Positions 12,855-18,379 of a DNA stretch of 18,379 bases are shown here, one piece after another. Every line of letters begins with the position of its first letter. The first letter of the stretch is position 1. Source of the DNA: Candidatus Methanodesulfokora sp. (GTDB lineage: Archaea > Korarchaeota > Korarchaeia > Korarchaeales > Korarchaeaceae); contig JAGDWR010000099.1 of the NCBI GenBank assembly GCA_023269865.1, positions 1-18,379 on the forward strand, written 5' to 3'. The translations under genes were made by a program, and so were the position numbers. The notes beneath the pieces were generated by a model. The model worked only from the letters and a program-made list of their open reading frames with translations. It ran no database searches and was not told the DNA's origin.

Positions 12855-14165
12855 TCACTCCTCCTTTGACGTGAAAATGGGATTCATTACAAAATTTGGA
12901 TCAATACATTTCTTTACTTTCTCAAAAAGCTCCCTGTTGTCCAAGCTTCTAAGCTTCAAGCCGGCCATATTAGTGCCAGTTCCTGTACCAAAGCCGAAAA
13001 TAGCCTGAATTTCGGATAGCTGGTTTATTGCCATTTTTAAGGCTCTTTCGGCTCTCTTCATCTCCTTTTCATCGGCGAAGTTGTATGTGAATCCAGTCAG
13101 GATCCAGTTCATGCTTGGATTCACCATTGTAACAGTCTCAAGTTTCATCCTTGATCCTATGGCATCTACTCTACTTATGGCCTCAAATATGCTGTCTCTT
13201 GGCACAGTAAAGCTGATAAAACTGACAGTTCTTCCTGTGGATTTTAATCCCTCTATTAGATATTCTCTCCCTCTCCATCGCGGAAGCAACATAGGATTAT
13301 ACTCCTCTACATCTATTTTAAGAGCTCCTTCTATCTCTGCTATGGATTTTATTTTCTCATGTATGACCTCCTCTTTCGGAGGCGATTTGACTAGCATATG
13401 CACTCTTGAACCCATATTCACCTCTTTTCCTCCCAGTTCGAACATATCTCTGTAGTAGAACTCAAATCCAAGCAATGGGATGCCCGATATGTCGGCAAGA
13501 GAGTACATTTCAATCGCATCCTCTACATGAGGAACATCTATCTCATATAGAAGCAATCTCTCGGGTCTTCTGTAGAGCCTTATCTTAACTTTTGTTATAA
13601 CGCCCAGGGAGCCCTCTGTTCCGATAAACAGGCTCTCGATTCCTCTGGCCCCAATGGTAGTTGAGCCAAGTTCCATCAAGCTTCCATCTGGAAGCACCAC
13701 TTCTAGGCCTAACAATGTGTTTCCAGCCGTTCCATATGCAAGGGAAAGCGGAGAGGCTGAATCTTCTGCTATTATACCTCCGAATGTCGAGAGGGATAAA
13801 CCATCTGGGTCTATTGGAAAGAAGATATCACTTGGAAGTTTCTTTAGAAGATGGCCGATTTGAACACCTGATTCAACAGTTGCTGTGAGGTCTTCCTCAT
13901 CCACCTCAAGAATCTCATTCATTCTCCTAGTTTCTATCAGAACTCCTCCCTCGGCGGGACATCCCACGAAAGAAGTTCCGCTTCCTCTTATGAATACTTT
14001 TTTTCTCTCCTCCGATAAGGTCTTCAGGATGGAGGATACCTCATCTGGATTTGAAGGTCTTATTACAGCATCAGGTCTGCTGAAGTTGTTGAACATCGTG
14101 TAAGAGTAGGATATTAGATCTACGTCAGATGATAATGTCTCGCTTCCCTCTATACCCCCAGGCAT
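12855..14165 (-). CDS. FAD-linked oxidase, GlcD / D-lactate dehydrogenase family
   Basis: Flavoprotein of the vanillyl-alcohol-oxidase fold that oxidises 2-hydroxyacids such as glycolate or D-lactate. The 436-residue product has the FAD-binding block FIRGSGTSFVGCPAEGGVLI (58-77), FPIDPDGLSLSTFGGIIAED (116-135), GLEVVLPDG (153-161) and FIGTEGSLGVITKVKI (180-195). The C-terminal end VKKCIDPNFVMNPIF matches the family's terminal ..DPNxxMNP.. motif. It forms a two-gene unit with the Fe-S protein behind it. A GGTGAT site precedes ATG 14165, and TATA candidates lie at 14182-14195 and 14214-14222 on the minus strand. Substrate cannot be fixed from sequence; the HAD phosphatase at 17401 could supply glycolate. 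Confidence 0.9.
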   Translation of the reverse strand: MPGGIEGSETLSSDVDLISYSYTMFNNFSRPDAVIRPSNPDEVSSILKTLSEERKKVFIRGSGTSFVGCPAEGGVLIETRRMNEILEVDEEDLTATVESGVQIGHLLKKLPSDIFFPIDPDGLSLSTFGGIIAEDSASPLSLAYGTAGNTLLGLEVVLPDGSLMELGSTTIGARGIESLFIGTEGSLGVITKVKIRLYRRPERLLLYEIDVPHVEDAIEMYSLADISGIPLLGFEFYYRDMFELGGKEVNMGSRVHMLVKSPPKEEVIHEKIKSIAEIEGALKIDVEEYNPMLLPRWRGREYLIEGLKSTGRTVSFISFTVPRDSIFEAISRVDAIGSRMKLETVTMVNPSMNWILTGFTYNFADEKEMKRAERALKMAINQLSEIQAIFGFGTGTGTNMAGLKLRSLDNRELFEKVKKCIDPNFVMNPIFTSKEE

Positions 14166-14232
14166 TCAGAATCACCGAACAATTAAATATTAAAACATTG
14201 TTATCGCTGGCAGTTATAAATTGCCGGAGGAA

Positions 14233-14268
14233 AAATATAAAACTTTTCCTTCCTGAGATAAAATTAAG
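14233..14268 (+). promoter_or_regulatory. TATA candidates for the GcvT-like gene
   Basis: AAATATAAAAC (14233-14243) and GATAAAATTAAG (about 14257-14268). The first predicts a leader of about 28 nt, the second a near-leaderless transcript. No clear ribosome binding site precedes ATG 14292, which favours the second. Confidence 0.4.
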
Positions 14269-14291
14269 AGCTTTACACAACATAACCAGAT

Positions 14292-15383
14292 ATGCCCCTT
14301 AGAACGCCTTTATATGAGGAGCATGTCTCTCTTGGTGCAACTTTCATGATCTTCAATGGATGGGAGATGCCCCTCAAATACACCAGCTCAATAGACGAAA
14401 CTCTCTCGGTAAGAAACAGCGTGGGCATATTTGATGTATCTCATATGGGTAGGCTTTTCATATCGGGAAAGGATTCCCTTAGGTTTCTTCAGCTTATTTG
14501 CACAAACGATGTTGATGTTGAGATTGGAAGGGGAAGATACACGCTAATACTCAACGGTAAAGCGGGCATAATGGATGATGACACAGTCTTCAGGCTATCT
14601 GAGGATCGATTTTTCATGGTAGTTAACGCTGGAAGCAGAGATAAAATCCTCTCCTGGTTAAACAAAGTAAAAATAGAGAAAGGTTTCAATGTTGAGATAA
14701 AAGATGAGACAATAAACACTGTAATGGTCGCGGTTCAGGGACCAAGGAGCAAGGAATTAACTGAAGAACTGATCGGAAAGCTAGATATAAAGAGATATAG
14801 AATAGCAGAACTTCTGTTTCAAGACTCCCCCGTTCTTGTAAGCAGATCTGGATACACAGGAGAGGATGGATACGAGCTCATATTTAGAGATGTGAAAAAA
14901 GGAATCACGTTCTTCAGGGAGATATTAAAAGGAGGAGCAAAACCCTGCGGGCTTGGATCTAGGGATATACTCAGGCTGGAGGCTGGAATGTGTCTTTATG
15001 GCCAGGACATGGATGAAAGTATCACGCCAAAAGAGGCGGCATTGGAGTCGGTTGTAAGCTATGAAAAAGAGTTCATAGGAAAAGAATCCCTTCTAAACAG
15101 AGTTCCTGATAAGATAAGGGTGGGAATAAAAAGCAAAAGCAAGAGGAGTCCTAGACATGGAGCAAAAGTGATAAAAAATGGGGAATCAGTGGGTTATGTC
15201 ACAAGTGGAACCTATAGCCCAACTATAAACTCAGGAATAGGGATGGCATACGTGAGACCAGATCTCTCTTCTATCGGAACAACCCTTCAGGTCGATGTAA
15301 AAGGGGATCTAATAGAAGTCGTTGTATCAGAAATGCCCTTCTATGACACAAGCAAATATGGCTGGAGGAGGGTAAAGAGCTAG
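14292..15383 (+). CDS. gcvT: aminomethyltransferase, GcvT family (glycine cleavage T-protein)
   Basis: Tetrahydrofolate- or tetrahydromethanopterin-dependent transfer of the methylene group from aminomethyl-lipoyl-H protein, releasing ammonia. The 363-residue product is of T-protein length. It has LYEEHVSLGATFMIFNGWEMPLKY at the N terminus, DVSHMGRL (48-55), the catalytic-aspartate region AGIMDDDTVFRL (91-102), RSGYTGEDGYEL (185-196) and GLGSRDILRLEAGMCLYGQDMDE (220-242), ending in the barrel with PFYDTSKYGWRR. These support a true GcvT rather than a YgfZ-type protein. No gcvH, gcvP or lipoate genes are in the window. It is divergent from the GlcD gene and its stop overlaps that of S17. Confidence 0.92.
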   Translation: MPLRTPLYEEHVSLGATFMIFNGWEMPLKYTSSIDETLSVRNSVGIFDVSHMGRLFISGKDSLRFLQLICTNDVDVEIGRGRYTLILNGKAGIMDDDTVFRLSEDRFFMVVNAGSRDKILSWLNKVKIEKGFNVEIKDETINTVMVAVQGPRSKELTEELIGKLDIKRYRIAELLFQDSPVLVSRSGYTGEDGYELIFRDVKKGITFFREILKGGAKPCGLGSRDILRLEAGMCLYGQDMDESITPKEAALESVVSYEKEFIGKESLLNRVPDKIRVGIKSKSKRSPRHGAKVIKNGESVGYVTSGTYSPTINSGIGMAYVRPDLSSIGTTLQVDVKGDLIEVVVSEMPFYDTSKYGWRRVKS

Positions 15384-15727
15384 CTTTGTTTGCTTAGAGT
15401 TCCGACCACCACATGGCTAACCGTCTTAGCTAATCTTCTTACCTCAGCTATCCTTACCTTATCCCCTTCTTTAACTGTTATGCAAGGAGGAAGATGTGCA
15501 TGTATCTTCGATCTCCTTCTCTCATATCTATTATATTTCTTAGAATACAATAGATATTCCACAAGAACTGTGACAGTTCCTGTCATCTTAGTTGAAATGA
15601 CCTCGCCCTCAAGAATGCCCTTCCTTAGATTTATTTTTCCATGCCAAGGACAGTTTTTATCATTACACTCAGAAGAGGGAGGATTTACATCTCTTACGAT
15701 GTAATCAGGGAGTTTTCTCAAGCTCAT
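15380..15727 (-). CDS. rps17: 30S ribosomal protein S17
   Basis: Small-subunit body protein uS17, a primary 16S rRNA binder. The 115-residue archaeal-type product has an N-terminal extension with CNDKNCPWHGKINLRKG, then GEVISTKMTGTVTVLVEYL, KYNRYERRRSKIHAHLPPCI and VKEGDKVRIAEVRRLAKTVSHVVV. It overlaps the Rpp29 stop by ATGA. L14, which usually comes next, is missing: a convergent gcvT follows, and the two stops share the palindrome CTAG (15380-15383). Confidence 0.96.
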   Translation of the reverse strand: MSLRKLPDYIVRDVNPPSSECNDKNCPWHGKINLRKGILEGEVISTKMTGTVTVLVEYLLYSKKYNRYERRRSKIHAHLPPCITVKEGDKVRIAEVRRLAKTVSHVVVGTLSKQS

Positions 15728-15987
15728 ATCCTCTTCACCCTCTCCTCAGGTCTACCTATTAACTTCGTGCCATAAACATCAAAAACACCATCATCAAGCC
15801 TCAATCTAAACACCCTATCCCTCTTCTCAATTCTCTTTCTTCCCCTTTTTGTGTCCAGTATTAAAAGGTTCATGGTCTCATCGATAACTCTTCCTCTCAT
15901 CCCAATTTCATATGGATTTGGTGAAAACACAACTTCCACCTCCAAACCTATTATCTCATGATATAATATGTTGCTGCCCTTTCTCAT
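15724..15987 (-). CDS. rnp1: ribonuclease P protein component 1 (Rpp29/Pop4)
   Basis: Protein subunit of archaeal RNase P, which removes 5' leaders from pre-tRNAs; it pairs with Rpp21 in the enzyme. The 87-residue product is a small Sm-like barrel: HEIIGLEVEVVFSPNPYEIGMRGRVIDETMN (9-39), LLILDTKRGRKRIEKRDRVFRL and the closing GTKLIGRPEERVKRI. It lies between L29 and S17, its usual archaeal position, and overlaps both neighbours by ATGA. Confidence 0.94.
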   Translation of the reverse strand: MRKGSNILYHEIIGLEVEVVFSPNPYEIGMRGRVIDETMNLLILDTKRGRKRIEKRDRVFRLRLDDGVFDVYGTKLIGRPEERVKRI

Positions 15988-16187
15988 CTAACTACTCCTC
16001 TTTCCCTCAATACAGTGAGGATTCTGGCAATTTCTCTCCTTATCTCTTTTCTCAAGTGTGTTTTTTCTCCCCCAGTTCCTCCCGTCGATGGCTTATACCT
16101 TTGCAGGAAAAGCTCCTTTCTCAGCTCGCTTAACCTGTTTAGTAACTCCTCATTGCTCATTTCCCTCAGGACCGACATTTTCTTCAT
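15984..16187 (-). CDS. rpl29: 50S ribosomal protein L29
   Basis: Large-subunit protein uL29 near the tunnel exit. The product has the two-helix family form: VLREMSNEELLNRLSELRKELFLQRYK, the TGG turn and a second helix LRKEIRREIARILTVLRER. The start is uncertain. ATG 16187 (67 residues), ATG 16178 (64) and ATG 16160 (58) are in frame, and a TTG at 16202 touches GGAGGAGG. I chose 16187 for family length. All choices overlap the 3' end of S3 (stop at 16150), here by 38 bp in another frame. The stop overlaps the Rpp29 start by ATGA. Confidence 0.9.
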   Translation of the reverse strand: MKKMSVLREMSNEELLNRLSELRKELFLQRYKPSTGGTGGEKTHLRKEIRREIARILTVLRERGVVR

Positions 16188-16866
16188 GGTCAACTTTCTC
16201 AACCTCCTCCTTCATTTTTTCGGCCTTAATCTTCTCCAAAATCTCCGATATTTTCTCCTCCTTTATCAGAACTCTGTCCGGCATAGATGTTATGGGCTTG
16301 ACCAATCTAACCCTGACCCCCATCACTCCTTGAGGAAGCAGGATGTGCTCAACAGCATAATCAACATGGCTCATCACATCCTCACCGCATCTGTATATCA
16401 CTCCAGCCCTAAATCTCTCCTCTCTAGCCCTCTGACTCCCAAATTTCCCCGCTATTTTTATTTCTATCCCTTTTGCCCCTGAGGATAGAGCCCTGTTTAT
16501 CGCCATAAAAGCCACTCTCCTATGTTTCTCACCTCTCATTATCCTAGATGCAATGAAATGTGCTATTATCTTAGCTGAGAGGAATGGCTCCTCCACTTTT
16601 TCAGCCCTTATGTATGGGTTCTCAAACCCAAACCTTTCTTTTAGGACATCTGTCAGCCTTTTGCTCAGTTTTCCCGATTTACCTATTACTATTCCAGGTC
16701 TCTCCACATATATCGTTATTATCTCCCTTAGAGATGTCTCCACAAGCTTTACATCATGAAATCCAGCTCTTTCCAGATATTTACTGAGAAACTCTTTCAA
16801 AGCGGCCTTTCTCCATCCCTCTTGAATTATCCTCTTGTAAATAGGCAGGTTCTTGCTGACACTCAT
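16150..16866 (-). CDS. rps3: 30S ribosomal protein S3
   Basis: Small-subunit protein uS3 at the mRNA entry channel. The 238-residue product has the N-terminal KH domain with ITIYVERPGIVIGKSGKLSK (the GxxG loop), then the C-terminal domain with AINRALSSGAKGIEIKIAGK and ERFRAGVIYRCGEDVMSHVDYA, and a charged tail (EKIKAEKMKEEVEKVDHEEN) typical of archaeal S3. It overlaps the L22 stop by ATGA and is overlapped at its 3' end by L29. Confidence 0.96.
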   Translation of the reverse strand: MSVSKNLPIYKRIIQEGWRKAALKEFLSKYLERAGFHDVKLVETSLREIITIYVERPGIVIGKSGKLSKRLTDVLKERFGFENPYIRAEKVEEPFLSAKIIAHFIASRIMRGEKHRRVAFMAINRALSSGAKGIEIKIAGKFGSQRAREERFRAGVIYRCGEDVMSHVDYAVEHILLPQGVMGVRVRLVKPITSMPDRVLIKEEKISEILEKIKAEKMKEEVEKVDHEENVGPEGNEQ

Positions 16867-17339
16867 TCTCTCTCCTCCACCACAACCTCAACATGGGTCA
16901 ACTGCTCTATCTTAGGAGTAGCTCTTCCCATTGCCCTATAGAATATTCTCCTCAGCTTTGGTCCTTGTTGAGCAGCCACATGTTTTATGTAAAGAGAATC
17001 TGCATCTAAGCCTTTCTGTATCGCATTGTACTCTGCATTTGTCAGAATCTTAAGCATCATCTTAGAGGCCTTCACAGGATATCTCCCTATCTTCCATCCT
17101 GAGAGCTGCCTTCTGTGACCAACACCTTTATTATACCTCTTGAATGGTACAGGTCTCTTCATCGCTATGACTTCCTCCAGAAAAGCCTTAGCATCAGAGA
17201 GCTTCATTCCTCTTATCGCTCTGGCAAGCTCTACCATCTCCTTAAAGGAGACTCTGAGATCTCTACCTGATGCCCTGGCCTCATTTTCTTTTAGCTCAGT
17301 TCCATAGGAGTAGCCGAAGTTGGGCAATCTGATCACCAC
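16863..17339 (-). CDS. rpl22: 50S ribosomal protein L22
   Basis: Large-subunit protein uL22, whose beta hairpin lines the exit tunnel. The 158-residue archaeal-type product has KENEARASGRDLRVSFKEMVELARAIRGMKLSDAKAFLEEVI, the PVPFKRYNKGVGHRR segment, GRYPVKASKMMLKIL and the hairpin end RIFYRAMGRATPKIEQLTHVEVVV. The start is GTG 17339, with a second GTG directly after it (17336). It is now the first gene of a five-gene unit, L22-S3-L29-Rpp29-S17. In most archaea it follows S19, which here lies about 12 kb away on the other strand. Confidence 0.95.
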   Translation of the reverse strand: MVIRLPNFGYSYGTELKENEARASGRDLRVSFKEMVELARAIRGMKLSDAKAFLEEVIAMKRPVPFKRYNKGVGHRRQLSGWKIGRYPVKASKMMLKILTNAEYNAIQKGLDADSLYIKHVAAQQGPKLRRIFYRAMGRATPKIEQLTHVEVVVEERE

Positions 17340-17373
17340 ATTTATCTTCTACCTCGGTCTTGTAGAGCAGGCA

Positions 17374-17385
17374 TTAAAATATTTT
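17374..17385. promoter_or_regulatory. palindromic TATA box shared by divergent L22 operon and HAD phosphatase
   Basis: The 61-bp gap holds one AT-rich element, TTAAAATATTTT, containing the perfect palindrome AAAATATTTT (17376-17385). On the minus strand it sits about 40 bp before GTG 17339, with GAGGT at 17351-17355. On the plus strand it sits about 20-25 bp before ATG 17401, giving a leaderless mRNA. Both genes probably use it. Confidence 0.5.
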
Positions 17386-17400
17386 CCCCAGGGGATGTAA

Positions 17401-18075
17401 ATGTATAAAGCAATAGCAGTAGATGTTGATGGGACGATAACATACAGAGAACCCGTGCTTCATCCTGAAGCAGTAAGGCATATTATCAAATTATCAAAAA
17501 GAATCAAAGTGATGCTTGCAACAGGAAATGCATTCCCTGTTGCATATGGTCTATCAGGCTATCTAAATGCAAGAGGTCCCCTGATAGCTGAGAATGGAGG
17601 AGTAGTGTATTATGGAGGCAATATACACATAATGGGGGATCCGGAATTACCTCAAAAGGCCTTAGAATACTTGAGATCAATAGGAGTTCAGTTCTCAGAG
17701 AGCATATCAAATAAGTTTAGGCTTGTTGACAGGGTTATTATGACAAAAAGCAGGGAAGAGGTAGAGAGCAATATATCCCATATGAGAGTGAAGTTAATAG
17801 ACAGTGGATTCGCCTTACACATAGTTCCAGAGGGAGTAAATAAGGGAACTGGTTTGCTTAAAGCGTGCGAGCTTTTGGGAATATCGCCAAATGAGGTGAT
17901 TTCGATTGGAGATTCTATGACAGACTTTGAGATGTTGAAATTATCAGGTTATTCTATAGCAATGCCTAATTCGCCCGAAAAACTCAAGGATATAGCTGAT
18001 TTCATACCATCTGGAAGAGGGTATGGACCCAGCTTCGTTCTTGCCATCAAGTTTATAGAAGAGAGACTATTGTAA
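17401..18075 (+). CDS. phosphoglycolate phosphatase-like HAD hydrolase (archaeal, class IIB)
   Basis: Mg-dependent phosphatase of the HAD superfamily. Archaeal relatives such as Thermoplasma TA0175 remove phosphate from phosphoglycolate. The 224-residue product has motif I DVDGT (D8, D10), motif II LATGN (39-43), the ENGG stretch, a class IIB cap, the lysine motif VNKGTGLLKACELLG and motif IV IGDSMTD, followed by AMPNSPEKLKDIADF, all in order. Product would be glycolate, a possible substrate of the GlcD/GlcF pair, but the genes are 3 kb apart and separately transcribed. The sugar-phosphatase (Cof) relatives are an alternative. Confidence 0.9.
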   Translation: MYKAIAVDVDGTITYREPVLHPEAVRHIIKLSKRIKVMLATGNAFPVAYGLSGYLNARGPLIAENGGVVYYGGNIHIMGDPELPQKALEYLRSIGVQFSESISNKFRLVDRVIMTKSREEVESNISHMRVKLIDSGFALHIVPEGVNKGTGLLKACELLGISPNEVISIGDSMTDFEMLKLSGYSIAMPNSPEKLKDIADFIPSGRGYGPSFVLAIKFIEERLL

Positions 18076-18101
18076 AATAATATTACTTATAACAATTTGC
18101 A

Positions 18102-18148
18102 CCAAGCTACATGCCGTTGCCAGCAGTTTCAAGACAGATAGATAAATA
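18102..18148 (+). promoter_or_regulatory. promoter-like sequence with CAGTTTCAAGA element and TATA box
   Basis: CAGTTTCAAGA (18124-18134) followed by ATAAATA (18142-18148). The segment 18103-18136 is an imperfect match of about 33 bp to the region upstream of the archease TATA box (around 353-384). It would drive transcription into the unassigned region to the window end. Confidence 0.35.
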
Positions 18149-18149
18149 G

Positions 18150-18379
18150 AAATGGCATTTATTAGTGCTTTAGATGTGGGATGATTAATGCCCTGAAGGG
18201 AGCACTGTAGTAATTCAGATGGAGGGTCTTTCTCCAAGCTCTTTGAAGCTGATTAGGACTTGAAGTGGGTTCACCCTGATGGAGGAAGATGCAGAGCCCT
18301 CGATGAGCTCAAGACAAGGCCTGGTGAAGACCAAGAGCTATGTCTGAAAAAGACTACATAGCTCAGAACCCATCTGATT
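18150..18379 (+). other. unassigned structured region, possible RNA gene or decayed element
   Basis: No convincing gene is seen in either direction. On the plus strand a frame of about 50 codons (18189-18338) is broken by one TGA at 18261-18263 and does not match a family I know. Hairpins are visible: GAGCTAT-GTCT-GAAAA-AGAC-TAC-ATAGCTC (about 18336-18365), GGGT-TC-ACCC (about 18268-18277) and CCCTGAAGGG (18191-18200). It may be a structured RNA behind the promoter-like sequence at 18124-18148, or a third decayed IS605-type tail. The window ends inside it. Confidence 0.25.

Noticed and set aside
16015..16482. 155-codon plus-strand frame opposite S3/L29
   Set aside because: It overlaps two certain ribosomal protein genes and has the composition of an antisense shadow.
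18076..18379. 5S rRNA, SRP RNA or RNase P RNA at the right end of the window
   Set aside because: None of the conserved sequence blocks of these RNAs was found on either strand.
1..18379. CRISPR array
   Set aside because: No regularly spaced direct repeats of 24-40 bp occur anywhere in the window.

Overview
Archaeal chromosome, most likely from a hyperthermophilic or thermophilic member of the TACK side of the tree. The evidence is an archaeal set of ribosomal proteins (including S17e), RNase P subunit Rpp29 inside the ribosomal operon, archaeal EF-1A, archease, BRE/TATA-like boxes before most transcription units, GGTGA-type ribosome binding sites, a strong AGA/AGG arginine bias, and a tRNA gene without encoded CCA. 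The species cannot be named from this window. The EF-1A lacks the long crenarchaeal/eukaryotic insertion, so a typical Sulfolobus- or Thermoproteus-type crenarchaeon is unlikely. A korarchaeal or other deep TACK lineage is a guess only.

Layout. 1-140: on the minus strand, the cut-off end of a decayed IS200/IS605-like element. 459-878: archease. 959-4665 (+): first half of the S10 ribosomal operon, L3-L4-L23-L2, then an unexpected 121-residue nuclease-fold-like protein, then S19. 4670-4757 (+): tRNA-Ser(UGA), starting 4 nt after the S19 stop. 4803-6416 (-): EF-1A and S10. 6561-7394 (+): polyprenyl diphosphate synthase. 7387-8892 (-): an RDD-SpoIIM fusion membrane protein. 8926-9162 (+): a compact remnant of an IS605-like element holding a hairpin, a TATA box, a vestige of the tnpB 3' end and a well-folded omega-RNA-like structure. 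A candidate C/D-box sRNA follows at 9187-9244.

9275-10032 (-): ferredoxin and a DtxR-type metal regulator whose promoter carries a likely self-operator. 10129-10323 (+): S17e. 10389-11747 (+): UDP-sugar dehydrogenase. 11801-14165 (-): FAD/Fe-S (GlcD/GlcF-like) hydroxyacid oxidoreductase pair. 14292-15383 (+): GcvT-like aminomethyltransferase. 15380-17339 (-): second half of the S10 operon, L22-S3-L29-Rpp29-S17. 17401-18075 (+): HAD phosphatase, sharing a palindromic TATA box with the L22 operon. 18076-18379: no convincing gene, but a TATA box and several hairpins.

Overall this is a translation-centred region in which the usually continuous S19-L22 junction has been broken. L22-S17 now lies about 12 kb away on the opposite strand, which fits one large inversion or transposition. 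The most unusual content is the pair of IS605-derived relics that keep a promoter and guide-RNA-like scaffold but no transposase or nuclease gene in this window.
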